In this document: positions 26,816-38,268 of the stretch, in pieces | Layout: the number at the start of each line of letters is the position of its first letter | Numbering within the stretch: the first letter of the stretch is position 1 | DNA from: Rhodanobacter sp. | GTDB lineage: Bacteria; Pseudomonadota; Gammaproteobacteria; Xanthomonadales; Rhodanobacteraceae | Reading direction: 5' to 3' | DNA length: 64,000 nucleotides | NCBI GenBank assembly: GCA_040371205.1 | Contig: AP031382.1 | Coordinates: 310,001-374,000 of the forward strand | The notes under the pieces: model-generated | Told to the model about the DNA's origin: nothing | The model's database searches: none | The model's input: only the letters and a program-made list of their open reading frames with translations | Position numbers and translations under genes: made by a program

Positions 26816-26845
26816 ATTATCCAGCAAAATCAGTCCCGTGTGCAA
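26816..26845 (-). promoter_or_regulatory. probable sigma-70 promoter of rpmB-rpmG
   Basis: Minus strand: TTGCAC (26845-26840), 18-base spacer, GATAAT (26821-26816). It predicts an rpmB leader of about 155 bases, which contains a hairpin GTCCGCA/TGCGGAC (26760-26766 with 26773-26779). Confidence 0.6.
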
Positions 26846-26858
26846 TCCGCCGTAGCGG

Positions 26859-26888
26859 TTGCGGGTGCATGCGACCGGCAGGTATGAA
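26859..26888 (+). promoter_or_regulatory. probable sigma-70 promoter of secB-gpsA
   Basis: TTGCGG (26859-26864), 18-base spacer, TATGAA (26883-26888), about 40 bases before the secB start; GAGGA upstream of the ATG provides the ribosome site. Confidence 0.5.
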
Positions 26889-26929
26889 ACAATCGGCCTC
26901 TTTTGACGCCAGACATATCGAGGATTCCC

Positions 26930-27442
26930 ATGGCAGAAGTCGCCACCAACGGCCAGGCCAGCGCGCAGGGCAACCCGCCGCAGCTGGTGCTGCAGAAGAT
27001 CTACGTGAAGGATGTCTCCTTCGAGGTGCCGGGTGCGCCGCAGATCTTCCAGGAGTTCAACGGCGAGAGCGACCAGACCGCGCCGCAGGTGCAGCTGAAC
27101 CTGGGTCACAAGGCCATGGACCTGGGCAACGACCTGTACGAAGTCGTGCTCAGCGTCACCCTCACCTGCACGCTGGGCGAGCGCACCGCCTACCTCGCCG
27201 AGGTGGAGCAGGCCGGCCTGTTCGGCATCGCCGGCTTCGGCGCCGACGAGCTGGCCGGCGTGATCGGCAGCTACTGCCCGAACCTGCTGTTCCCGTATGC
27301 GCGCCAGGTGATCTCCTCGATGGTGCTGGAAGGCGGGTTCCCGCCGTTCCTGCTGCAGCCGATCAACTTCGACGCGCTGTACGCCGAGCAGATGCGCCGC
27401 ATGGCCGCTGGCGGCGACGCACCGGCACAGCTCAACAGCTGA
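26930..27442 (+). CDS. secB: protein-export chaperone SecB
   Basis: Tetrameric cytosolic chaperone that holds precursors unfolded and hands them to SecA. 170 residues; the family hallmarks [32 protein letters not shown] and FGIAGF...[33 protein letters not shown] are present. ATG start chosen for its GAGGA site and the short MAEVATNG tail. Eight bases before gpsA, the same pairing as in E. coli. Confidence 0.97.
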   Translation: MAEVATNGQASAQGNPPQLVLQKIYVKDVSFEVPGAPQIFQEFNGESDQTAPQVQLNLGHKAMDLGNDLYEVVLSVTLTCTLGERTAYLAEVEQAGLFGIAGFGADELAGVIGSYCPNLLFPYARQVISSMVLEGGFPPFLLQPINFDALYAEQMRRMAAGGDAPAQLNS

Positions 27443-27450
27443 GCCAGCGC

Positions 27451-28476
27451 ATGACGCAGCATCCCACCCTGGCGGTACTCGGTGCCGGCTCCTGGGGTAC
27501 CGCGCTCGCCGCACTGACGGCACGCAACGGCGTGCCCACACGGCTGTGGGGCCGCGACCCGGACGCGCTGGCGGCGATGGCCGCCGCGCGTTGCAACCAG
27601 CGCTACCTGCCGGGCATCGAGTTGCCGGCGGCGCTGGGCTACGAGCCCGACCTGGCGGCCGCCGTGCGCGGCGCCGACGTGGTGCTGCTGGTGGTGCCCA
27701 GCCATGCTTTCGCCGCGATGCTGGACGACGTGGCGCCGCTGCTGGCGCCCGGCGCCACGCTGGCGTGGGCCACCAAGGGCTTCGAGCCGGGCACCGGGCG
27801 CCTCCTGCACGAGCTGGTGGCGCAGCGCCTGCCGGGCCATCCGGCGGCGGTCATCACCGGCCCCTCGTTCGCCAGGGAAGTCGCGGCCGGCCTGCCCAGC
27901 GCGGTCACCGTGCATTCGGAAGACGCCGCCTGCGCGCAGCGCGTCGCCAACCTGCTGCACGCGCCCAACCTGCGCGCCTACACCGGCGGCGACATGCTGG
28001 GCGCGGAACTCGGCGGCGCGATGAAGAACGTGCTGGCGGTGGCCACCGGCATCGCCGACGGCATGGCGCTGGGCCTCAACGCCCGTGCCGGCCTGATCAC
28101 CCGCGGCATGAACGAGATGCTGCGGCTCGGCGTGGCGCTGGGCGCGCGGCCGGAGACGCTGATCGGCCTGTCCGGCCTCGGCGACCTGGTGCTCACCTGC
28201 ACCGGCGACCTCTCGCGCAACCGCCGGCTGGGCCTCGCGTTGGGCAAGGGCATCGCCATCGACGAGGCGGTGCGCCAGATCGGCCAGGTGGTGGAGAGCG
28301 TGCTCGCCGCCGACGAAGTGGCGCGACTGGCCGACCAGCACGCGCTGGATCTGCCGATCAGCGCCGGGGTGCGCGCCGTGCTGCACGGCGAAGTCACCCC
28401 CGCCGAAGGCCTGAAGATGCTGATGGCGCGCGAGCAGAAGCCCGAATACCCGCACGGATTGTTCGGCAACACCTGA
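27451..28476 (+). CDS. gpsA: NAD(P)+-dependent glycerol-3-phosphate dehydrogenase
   Basis: Makes sn-glycerol-3-phosphate from dihydroxyacetone phosphate, the substrate of the PlsB encoded 22 kb away. 341 residues. Nucleotide loop [11 protein letters not shown] (residues 9-19), substrate region [17 protein letters not shown], catalytic Lys within [18 protein letters not shown], and [22 protein letters not shown] start 8 bases after secB. Confidence 0.97.
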   Translation: MTQHPTLAVLGAGSWGTALAALTARNGVPTRLWGRDPDALAAMAAARCNQRYLPGIELPAALGYEPDLAAAVRGADVVLLVVPSHAFAAMLDDVAPLLAPGATLAWATKGFEPGTGRLLHELVAQRLPGHPAAVITGPSFAREVAAGLPSAVTVHSEDAACAQRVANLLHAPNLRAYTGGDMLGAELGGAMKNVLAVATGIADGMALGLNARAGLITRGMNEMLRLGVALGARPETLIGLSGLGDLVLTCTGDLSRNRRLGLALGKGIAIDEAVRQIGQVVESVLAADEVARLADQHALDLPISAGVRAVLHGEVTPAEGLKMLMAREQKPEYPHGLFGNT

Positions 28477-28560
28477 AGCGGCGGCTATCCGTGCGCAGCG
28501 GGGCGCGTACTTCCGCGCGAGCCTGCTAAGCTCGGCGTTTTGGTCGTCGCCACGGGGCGC

Positions 28561-31569
<3,009 letters not shown>

Positions 31570-31603
31570 TCCGGGCGCTCTTCGCTCGATACTCAGCCAG
31601 ACC

Positions 31604-31628
31604 GGGCCGCATTGCGGCCCTTTTGTTT
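31604..31628 (+). terminator. rho-independent terminator of the SNF2 gene
   Basis: Perfect 7-bp stem GGGCCGC (31604-31610) and GCGGCCC (31614-31620), loop ATT, followed by TTTTGTTT. It separates the helicase from the TetR-P450 unit. Confidence 0.92.
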
Positions 31629-31650
31629 GGACGTAGGAAGCCTGTCCGCC

Positions 31651-31680
31651 TTGACGCAAGAAATCCATACGACGTATGGT
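31651..31680 (+). promoter_or_regulatory. TetR-P450 promoter with overlapping operator
   Basis: TTGACG (31651-31656), 18-base spacer, TATGGT (31675-31680). The palindrome CCATACGACGTATGG (31665-31679; arms CCATAC and GTATGG around GAC) covers most of the -10 element, where a bound TetR dimer would block RNA polymerase. Autoregulation is inferred from this overlap and from the neighbouring tetR gene. Confidence 0.6.
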
Positions 31681-31710
31681 TATGGTCATCGTGTAATGAT
31701 GGTGGCCCGG

Positions 31711-32400
31711 ATGAAAGACGCGAAACAGATGCCCGAGCCTGCGGGGCGCAGGCAGCGAAAGCGGCAGCGCATGGCCTCGCATCTCGCGGATACCGCTTTC
31801 GAGCTGTTCGAGGAAGCCGGCTACGAAGCGGTCACGATGGAGCAGATCGCGGCCGAGGCCGATGTGGCGAAAGCCACGCTCTACAGCTACTTTCCGATGA
31901 AGGAGGCGCTGGTCGCGCATCGCTTCAAGGACGAGATCGTCGGAGGCATGGCTGCGCTTGCGGATCAGCTTGCATCGCATCGCGGCTTCGTGTCGCGCAT
32001 GCGTTTCCTGTTGGGCGAATCCGCCGCATGGCATGCGGCGAAGCGCGACTACCTGCCGCATTATCTGCGCTATATCCACAGCATCGTGGATAACGTCGCG
32101 GGCGATGCGATCCGCGAAGCGGGCAGCACGGCGACATTGAATGCGCTGGCGGCACTGTTCCGCGCCGGGCAGCAGGGCGGCGAAGTGGTTAAGCGCATCC
32201 CGGCCGAGACGCTGGCCTGGTCGTTGCAGTCCTTGCTGTACGGGGCCGTCCAGCACTGGCTGTTCCATCCCGAGACCGATCTGGCGGAGTCGTTCCAGCG
32301 GGCGTTTTCCTTGCTGATGAACGGCGCTGCTGCGGACAAGGCGACGGGCCAGCCCAAGTCGGTTGCCATGCGCAAAACGGGTTCGAGGAAGAGTCGATGA
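31711..32400 (+). CDS. TetR-family transcriptional regulator
   Basis: A 229-residue repressor. The N-terminal helix-turn-helix is HLADTAFELFEEAGYEAVTMEQIAAEADVAKATLYSYFPMKEALV (about residues 25-70), a canonical TetR DNA-binding domain. The C-terminal ligand domain is helical with no family match I recognise. The start is ambiguous among ATGs at 31696, 31699 and 31711; I give the last because a GGTGG lies just upstream and the others would sit almost at the predicted transcript start. Its stop overlaps the P450 start by 4 bases, so the pair is co-transcribed. Confidence 0.88.
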   Translation: MKDAKQMPEPAGRRQRKRQRMASHLADTAFELFEEAGYEAVTMEQIAAEADVAKATLYSYFPMKEALVAHRFKDEIVGGMAALADQLASHRGFVSRMRFLLGESAAWHAAKRDYLPHYLRYIHSIVDNVAGDAIREAGSTATLNALAALFRAGQQGGEVVKRIPAETLAWSLQSLLYGAVQHWLFHPETDLAESFQRAFSLLMNGAAADKATGQPKSVAMRKTGSRKSR

Positions 32401-33779
32401 CGATGCGACAGAAAGCTCTTCGCCCGTGGCCTCTCGGCCTGCCGCTGCTGCCGGCCATACGCCGCGACCCACTCGGTTTCGTTGCGCGGCTGCGTGCGCA
32501 GCATGGCGACAACGTGAAGCTGAAGGTGCTGTCCACCCGCATCCATTACCTGTTCCGGCCCGAAACGGCGCGGCAGGTGCTGGTGAACCATCACGACGAT
32601 TTCGAGAAGGACGGGCGCGTGTTGGGCATCATGCAATCCGTGCATGGCGCGAACGTGATCACCACGGAGGGCGCCGTGTGGGAACGCCAGCGCCGCATGC
32701 TTGCGCCGGCCTTCGCGCCGAAGCGGATCGCGGCCTGCGCGGCATTGATGGCTGCGGCGGCGGACGAGTGCGCCAGCCGTGAACTGCCTACACGGCAAGG
32801 CGCCAGCATGCTCATCGACGTGGACGCGCTGACCACGCGCATCACGATGGACGTCATCTTGCGCGCGCTATTTTCGTACCGCTACGCGTCGGACGAAGCC
32901 GCCGAAGTGTCGCGTGCCATTCGCGCACTGTCGCGGCAAGTGATGCGGGAGTTCTTCTGGCCGGTGCGGCCGCCGGCGTGGCTGCCTTTTCCGGGGCGCG
33001 CGGAAAAGGCGCGCAGCCTGGCCGTGATCCACGACCTCATCCGCGCGCGGATCGCGGCGCGCAGGCGCGATGTCGCCGCCGGCGCGGAGGCGGGCGAGGA
33101 CATTCTCGGGCTGATGCTGGCGGCGCGCGACGAACAGGCCGAGGCATCGCAGGCGGCTTTGAGCGACGCGGAACTCCTCGACAACTGCGTCGGCCTGTTT
33201 GGCGCCGGGCACGACACCTCGGCGACGGCGTTGACGTGGTGGGTGGGCCTGATGGCCGCGCATCCGGACATTGCCGCGCAGGTACGCGACGAAGTGCGCG
33301 GCTTGCCGGAGGACCATGCCGCGGCAGCGATGGGCATCGCGGGAGCACGGCTTCTCCATGCCACGATCAAGGAAGCCATGCGGCTGTACCCGCCCTCGGC
33401 GGCGACGTTCACGCGGCGCGCACTGCGCGACGTGGATTTGGGAGAATGCGTGATCGCCAAGGGCGCGCTGGTGATGATTCCCATCTGGAACCTGCATCAC
33501 GACGAACGCTGGTTTCCGGAGCCCGACACATTCCGTCCCGAGCGTTTCCTGCCCGATGCGCCGGCCGTGCCGCGCAGTGCCTTCATGCCCTTCGGCATCG
33601 GGCCGCATTTCTGCCTCGGCCAGCAGTTCGCCATGGTGGAAATGGCACTGATCGCGGCGCGGCTGATTCGCCGCTACGATTTTTCGCTCGACCAGGGCCA
33701 CGCCTTGCCCGCTCCGGTAGTGGATCTGGTGCTGAAGCCGCGGGTGCGCTTGCGGGTGCGTTTCACCCGCCTGGCCTAG
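32397..33779 (+). CDS. cytochrome P450
   Basis: A 460-residue soluble haem-thiolate monooxygenase; no N-terminal membrane anchor. I-helix oxygen-activation motif AGHDTSA (270-276, Asp273-Thr274), K-helix ExxR at E326-R329 (EAMR), PERF region near 381-384, and the haem-binding loop FMPFGIGPHFCLG with the ligand Cys406. Needs an external ferredoxin or reductase, none of which is encoded nearby. Substrate unknown. Translation is coupled to the TetR gene by an ATGA overlap, so it is likely the repressor's regulated target. Confidence 0.95.
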   Translation: MTMRQKALRPWPLGLPLLPAIRRDPLGFVARLRAQHGDNVKLKVLSTRIHYLFRPETARQVLVNHHDDFEKDGRVLGIMQSVHGANVITTEGAVWERQRRMLAPAFAPKRIAACAALMAAAADECASRELPTRQGASMLIDVDALTTRITMDVILRALFSYRYASDEAAEVSRAIRALSRQVMREFFWPVRPPAWLPFPGRAEKARSLAVIHDLIRARIAARRRDVAAGAEAGEDILGLMLAARDEQAEASQAALSDAELLDNCVGLFGAGHDTSATALTWWVGLMAAHPDIAAQVRDEVRGLPEDHAAAAMGIAGARLLHATIKEAMRLYPPSAATFTRRALRDVDLGECVIAKGALVMIPIWNLHHDERWFPEPDTFRPERFLPDAPAVPRSAFMPFGIGPHFCLGQQFAMVEMALIAARLIRRYDFSLDQGHALPAPVVDLVLKPRVRLRVRFTRLA

Positions 33780-33825
33780 GCCGACTTGGCGGCACGGTGT
33801 TGTCCGCGCATCCGGCATGGCTATG

Positions 33826-33851
33826 CCGTTCGCGGCTACGCGTGCGAACGG
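33826..33851. other. hairpin between convergent P450 and halogenase genes
   Basis: CCGTTCGC (33826-33833) pairs with GCGAACGG (33844-33851) with a 10-base loop. The 99-base gap has no gene. Without a T tract it is at best a weak terminator for either side. Confidence 0.35.
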
Positions 33852-33878
33852 TTCGGTTCCGCCGCGGTTTCGCACGAC

Positions 33879-35468
33879 TCAGGCATGGGCCGCCTGCGCG
33901 ACGCGTGCCTGCGCGCGCTCCCGGTATTCGTTGCAGCGCCGCTCGACCAAGGCGCGGTGGTCGGGCAGGTCGTCGAGCGCCTGGGTGGCCGCGCGCCGGA
34001 TCATGGCGAATTCGCGGCTGGCTTCGGCGCCGCGCGGGTAGGCGCTGCGCATGGGTTCGAGATCGGTCTTGAACTCCATGCCGTACAGCATGTATTGCCA
34101 GCTCGACACCAGGAACATCTCCAGGTCGCCGACGAAGTCGAGCCGGTGCGGCGGCCGGTGCCGCCACTGCGCCAGCTTGTCCTGCAGGCTGGGCGGGATG
34201 CCGGCCGGATCGGCGTTGTCGATCCAGAACGCCGAGTCGCGCCGCTGGCTCAGGCAGTAATGCATCTTGACGAAATCGACGATGCGCTCGTAGCGCGCGG
34301 ACATCATCGTGTTGAAGTGGCGCGCGGCGCGTGCCATCTCGCCGCGGTCGCCGGGGAGCAGGTGGGTGATCAGGTAGGCGGCCAGTTCGATCAGCGCGAT
34401 GCCGGTGGATTCCAGCGGCTCCACGAAGCCGCCGGACAGGCCCACTGCGACGCAGTTGCCGCGCCACGCTTCCGGGCGATAGCCGTTGTCGAAGCGGATG
34501 TGCGTGGCGTCCTGCCCATCGGCCGCGTTGCCCAGGTAACGGCGGAAGGTTTCCTCGGCGCGTGTCGCGTCGGTGTGCCGCGAGGAATACACGTAGCCGA
34601 CGCCGCGCCGCTGCTGCAGGCCGATGTCCCAGATCCAGCCGCACTCCTGCGCGGTGCACAGGGTGAACGAGGGAATGGGCGCGTCGGGGCGCGGGTACGG
34701 CGCGGGCATGGCGACCGCACGGTCGGTGAACAGCACGTCGGCGCAGCTGCGGAACGGCGACTGCAAGGTCTCGCCGATCAGGCTGGCGCGCAGGCCGGTG
34801 CAGTCCACGTAGAGGTCGGCCTCCAGTTCGCCGAGTTCGGCGGTGACCAGGCTGGCGATGTCGCCGTTGTCGTCCAGCACGGCGCGTTCCACGGTGGCCA
34901 CGTGCCGCGTGATGCCGAGCGCCTGCTGGCCATGGTCGGCCAGCAGCAGCGCGAAGTGGCCGGCGTCGAGCTGGTAGGCGTGGTTCATCGGCCCCTGGTA
35001 GTCGGGGTCGTGCGCGCGCCTGGGCGCACGTGCGCGGTCGACCAGCAGGCTTTGCATGGTCACCGCATCGGCGAAACCGAGGCCGGCCGGTGCCGCACCC
35101 AGCAGCCAGTACGGAAGCAGCTCGGGGCCGCCGGGGCGCTGGCTGGGCACGCTGAAGGGGTGGAAGAAATGTTCCTTGCCGGGCGTGCCGGGCGGCCGTA
35201 CCCAGTGCCGGAAGCGGATGCCCTGCTTGTAGGTGGCGGCGGCCTCGGTCAGGAAGCGTCGCTCGTCGAGGCCGATGGTCGACAAGGTGCCGCGGATCGA
35301 CGGGAAGGTGGACTCGCCGAAGCCGACCAGGCCGATGCGGTCGGATTCCACCAGGTGCACCTGCACGCCGGCCGGGTCGGCCGCGTGCACCGCCTTCGCC
35401 AGGTAGCAGGCGGTCAGCCAGCCGGCGGTGCCGCCGCCCACCACGAGTACCTTGCGCAAGCGCGTCAT
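33879..35468 (-). CDS. flavin-dependent halogenase family protein (tryptophan-halogenase-like)
   Basis: A 529-residue two-component flavoprotein. FAD-binding GGGTAGW (11-17) and GFGES (49-53); the catalytic Lys of halogenases matches K81 in TYKQGIRF; a GFVEPLESTG motif (347-356) carries the partner Glu. The halogenase marker WxWxIP is W278IWDIG here, with Gly in place of Pro. The family oxidises halide with FADH2 and O2, and some members of this TonB-receptor-linked branch halogenate indole in vitro; the natural substrate here is unknown. ATG with AAGGA upstream. It follows the TonB receptor by 157 bases on the same strand. No flavin reductase nearby. Confidence 0.85.
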   Translation of the reverse strand: MTRLRKVLVVGGGTAGWLTACYLAKAVHAADPAGVQVHLVESDRIGLVGFGESTFPSIRGTLSTIGLDERRFLTEAAATYKQGIRFRHWVRPPGTPGKEHFFHPFSVPSQRPGGPELLPYWLLGAAPAGLGFADAVTMQSLLVDRARAPRRAHDPDYQGPMNHAYQLDAGHFALLLADHGQQALGITRHVATVERAVLDDNGDIASLVTAELGELEADLYVDCTGLRASLIGETLQSPFRSCADVLFTDRAVAMPAPYPRPDAPIPSFTLCTAQECGWIWDIGLQQRRGVGYVYSSRHTDATRAEETFRRYLGNAADGQDATHIRFDNGYRPEAWRGNCVAVGLSGGFVEPLESTGIALIELAAYLITHLLPGDRGEMARAARHFNTMMSARYERIVDFVKMHYCLSQRRDSAFWIDNADPAGIPPSLQDKLAQWRHRPPHRLDFVGDLEMFLVSSWQYMLYGMEFKTDLEPMRSAYPRGAEASREFAMIRRAATQALDDLPDHRALVERRCNEYRERAQARVAQAAHA

Positions 35469-35491
35469 CGCCGTTCCTTTGAAGAAGAAAC

Positions 35492-35515
35492 GCCGGACTC
35501 CATGCGGAGCCCGGC
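35492..35515 (-). terminator. hairpin between TonB receptor and halogenase genes
   Basis: GCCGGACTCC (35492-35501) with GGAGCCCGGC (35506-35515), one mismatch, followed on the minus strand by GTTTCTTCTTC. Probably a partial terminator lowering halogenase expression relative to the receptor. Confidence 0.55.
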
Positions 35516-35625
35516 AAAATCGCCATCCCGGGGAGGGTGGGCGACGCTCGCTGCTGAAGTCGGCGTCGCCGCAGAATGGCAAACCGGTGGCGGCAGCGGC
35601 TGTCCGCGGCCGCCGTTGCCCCGCC

Positions 35626-38058
35626 TCAGAACGAGGTGCCGAACTGGATGCCGTAGGTGCGCGGCGCGAGGTATTCGGACACGTACTCGAAGCTGCCGTC
35701 CGGCATCTGGAAGCGGCCGGCGTTGGTGCGCACCTTCACGTCGGTGACGTTCTGCGAATACACGCTGATCCACCAGCGGTCCTGCGGCTCGGTGTAGCGC
35801 AACGACACGTCGCCGCGGAAGTACGCCTTCTGCTGGTCGCCGCTGCCGAGGTTGAACGGGCTGAGCCACTGCATGCTCTGGTACTGGCCGCTGAAGCGCG
35901 GCGTGACGCGGCTGCCGCTGGGCAGCACGAAGTCGTGCTCGTAGATCGCGGACAGCGAAACCGTCGGCGCGTGCGCGAGGTCGTTGCCCGAGATGTCCAT
36001 GCAGCTGGCGATGCCCGACTGCGGCGCGCAGGCCGGCAGTCCCTGGTAGTCGTTGCTGCCGGCATACGGCAGCGTGCCGAGGGTCTTCTTCGGGATGTAC
36101 GACAGCACCAGGTTGGCGCGGTCGTTCGGGCTCTGGTAGGCCAGCTCCGACTCGAAGCCGGCGACCTTGGTGCTGCCACCGACGTTCGAGAAACCCAGGC
36201 CGCGGTTGCCGTTCGGGTAGGTGATCGGCGCGGAGAGCTGGAAGTTCTTGAAGTTCTCGTAGTAGGCCGCGCTGTTCCAGGTCAGGTGGCCGTCGAGGAA
36301 GGAGAACTTGGCGCCGATCTCGTAGTTGGTCAGCGTCTCCGGCTTGTACAGCGTGCCGGCGTCCTGGGTGCCGCCCGACTTGTAGCCGGTGGACACGCTG
36401 GCATACAGCATGCCGTGCTCGCCGACGTCGGTGTCGATACGGCCCAGCCAGGTCCACTCGCCCTTGCTGTACTTGGCGTCGTTGTAGGTCGACACCGCGA
36501 AGCCGGTCGCCGGGCCGGGGATGGTGCTCGGCGCGATCGGCTGCTGCGGCACGCTGGCGTCGTAGTCCCAGCCCCAGCCGCGGCCGCCGATGTTGCGCTT
36601 CTCGTCGTTGGACCAGCGCAGGCCGCCGGTCAGGTGCCAGGTGTCGGACATGTTCCAGGTGGCCTGGCCGAACACGGCGGTGGAATTCACCAGCTCCTCG
36701 GGCTGGATGAACGAGCCCTGCCACGACACCGAGCCGTACTGCGTGCCGTTCATGATCGGGATGTCGAAGCGGATGTTGTTGTCTTCGTGGCCGTAATAGG
36801 CGCCGACGATCCAGTCGACCGTCTGTTCGCCGCGCGACTTCAGGTCGAGTTCGTGGCTGTAGCTGTCGTAGTTGGACGCATTCGTGCGGTCGTCCTGGTA
36901 GGTGGCGCCGGTGGTGAAGCTGGTGGGCACCTGCACGCCGACGTCCTGGTCGAAGTCGCTCTCGCCGGAGAAGCGGTTGACGCCGGCGATGTAGCTCAGC
37001 TCCATGCCGTCGTTGATGTTCCAGTCCATGCGGCTGCGCAGCGTGCCGGAGTTGCGGTGCAGGTAGGGCGCGGTGTCGATCAGCGCCGACCAGAACGACT
37101 GGCCGGGACGCGGCGTCTGCATCAGGCTGAGGTCGGGCGTGCCGCGGTCGACGAAGTACTCGTAGGAGAGATCCCAGCGGAACGCGTCGCTGGGCTGCCA
37201 GCGCGCGCTGATGCGGGCGGCGGACTGGTCCTGCGCGTTGTACTTGGCGCCGTTGTGTTCGTACTGGCCGGGGTCGATCGGACGGAAATTGGCGAGGCTG
37301 CCGCCCGAGGCGAGGTAGGCCGTCTGCTGCTGCGCCACGCTGGGCAGCTCGCTGGCCGGGTTCTGGTAGTCGACGTAGCCGTCGTGCTGCTCGTGGGCCA
37401 CCGCGACGCGCATCGCGAAGGTGTCGCTGAAGGGCAGGTTCATCGCGGCGCGGGCGCCGGACTGGTTGTAGTTGCCGGCCTCGATCTCGGCATAGCCCGA
37501 GGCGTCGCCGCCGACGTCCGGCTTGGCGGTCTGGAAGCTGATCGCGCCTGCGGTGGAGTTGCGTCCCCACAGCGTGCCCTGCGGGCCGCGCAGCACTTCC
37601 ACGCTGTCCATGTCCAGCAGCAGGCCGGCCGCAGCCTCGGCGCGCGCGGTGTAGACGCCGTCGACGAAGATGGCGACCTCGGGGTCGGCGTATTCGGTCT
37701 TGGCGCTGTCGTTGCCGATGCCGCGCATGGTCAGCGTGACCACGCCATGGTCGCCTTCCGAGGTGGCCTGCAGGCCGGGCACCAGCGGCGTCAGATCCTG
37801 CACGGTCATCGCGCGCTGCTTGTCGAGCGTGTCCGCGCTGATCGCGCTGACCGCGACGGGAGTTTTCTCCAGCGGCGTTTCGCGCTTGGTCGCGCTGACC
37901 TCCACCGCGGCGAGCTGCTTGACCTTCTTGTCCGATTTCGCCGGGGTGCTCTGGGCCGTGGAGTCCTGCGCGGCCGCGCCTTGCTCCGCGGCCTGGGCCA
38001 GGCATGGGACGAAGGCGAGCGACATGGCGACGTACAACGCTGAGTAGCGCAACTTCAT
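35626..38058 (-). CDS. TonB-dependent receptor of the glucan locus
   Basis: An 810-residue outer-membrane barrel. Signal peptide MKLRYSALYVAMSLAFVPC with a cut near AQA-AE; a TonB-box-like AAVEVSATKRETPL; plug domain with TVQDLTPLVPGLQ, TMRGIGNDS and VEVLRGPQGTLWGRNSTAGAI; barrel to the C-terminal aromatic residue (RTYGIQFGTSF). Three LacI-type operators lie upstream, the same as at the GH3 gene, so the ligand is probably an oligosaccharide. Most similar in layout to the FyuA/CirA-like receptors of Xanthomonadales and Caulobacterales carbohydrate loci. GAGGGG precedes the ATG. Confidence 0.92.
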   Translation of the reverse strand: MKLRYSALYVAMSLAFVPCLAQAAEQGAAAQDSTAQSTPAKSDKKVKQLAAVEVSATKRETPLEKTPVAVSAISADTLDKQRAMTVQDLTPLVPGLQATSEGDHGVVTLTMRGIGNDSAKTEYADPEVAIFVDGVYTARAEAAAGLLLDMDSVEVLRGPQGTLWGRNSTAGAISFQTAKPDVGGDASGYAEIEAGNYNQSGARAAMNLPFSDTFAMRVAVAHEQHDGYVDYQNPASELPSVAQQQTAYLASGGSLANFRPIDPGQYEHNGAKYNAQDQSAARISARWQPSDAFRWDLSYEYFVDRGTPDLSLMQTPRPGQSFWSALIDTAPYLHRNSGTLRSRMDWNINDGMELSYIAGVNRFSGESDFDQDVGVQVPTSFTTGATYQDDRTNASNYDSYSHELDLKSRGEQTVDWIVGAYYGHEDNNIRFDIPIMNGTQYGSVSWQGSFIQPEELVNSTAVFGQATWNMSDTWHLTGGLRWSNDEKRNIGGRGWGWDYDASVPQQPIAPSTIPGPATGFAVSTYNDAKYSKGEWTWLGRIDTDVGEHGMLYASVSTGYKSGGTQDAGTLYKPETLTNYEIGAKFSFLDGHLTWNSAAYYENFKNFQLSAPITYPNGNRGLGFSNVGGSTKVAGFESELAYQSPNDRANLVLSYIPKKTLGTLPYAGSNDYQGLPACAPQSGIASCMDISGNDLAHAPTVSLSAIYEHDFVLPSGSRVTPRFSGQYQSMQWLSPFNLGSGDQQKAYFRGDVSLRYTEPQDRWWISVYSQNVTDVKVRTNAGRFQMPDGSFEYVSEYLAPRTYGIQFGTSF

Positions 38059-38138
38059 TTCGTAACCCCTCTGTCTTTGTTCTTGCTGACGTGTGTGCCA
38101 TCGGCAGTGCCGAGGCGGCTGATTGTCCTGTCCCCGAA

Positions 38139-38152
38139 TGACAGCGCTGTCT
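38139..38152. promoter_or_regulatory. LacI-type operator 2 of the TonB receptor gene
   Basis: TGACAGCGCTGTCT, one base off the perfect palindrome. Centre lies 24 bp from operator 1, overlapping the predicted -10/start region on the minus strand. Confidence 0.8.
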
Positions 38153-38162
38153 ATTTTGCGAG

Positions 38163-38176
38163 TGACAGCGCTGTCA
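38163..38176. promoter_or_regulatory. LacI-type operator 1 with embedded -35 box
   Basis: Perfect palindrome TGACAGCGCTGTCA with the central CG typical of LacI-family sites. On the minus strand its left half, with one flanking base, reads TTGACA (38177-38172), a consensus -35 hexamer. A repressor bound here would block polymerase directly. Confidence 0.88.
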
Positions 38177-38182
38177 AAATCA

Positions 38183-38196
38183 TGTTAGCGCTGTTT
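38183..38196. promoter_or_regulatory. degenerate third LacI-type site
   Basis: TGTTAGCGCTGTTT keeps the AGCGCT core and 10 of 14 bases of the operator, 20 bp from operator 1. It may assist cooperative binding. Confidence 0.45.
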
Positions 38197-38268
38197 TTCA
38201 GGCAAATCATGCTGCGTTGCGGAACGGTGGAAGGCGGGTTCCGAACGCGGAATGTCGATCAGTCGCGC

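Noticed and set aside
31604-35468. P450 plus halogenase as a natural-product cluster
   Set aside because: They are convergent, belong to separately controlled units (TetR and the LacI/receptor locus), and no synthase, carrier or transport gene accompanies them.
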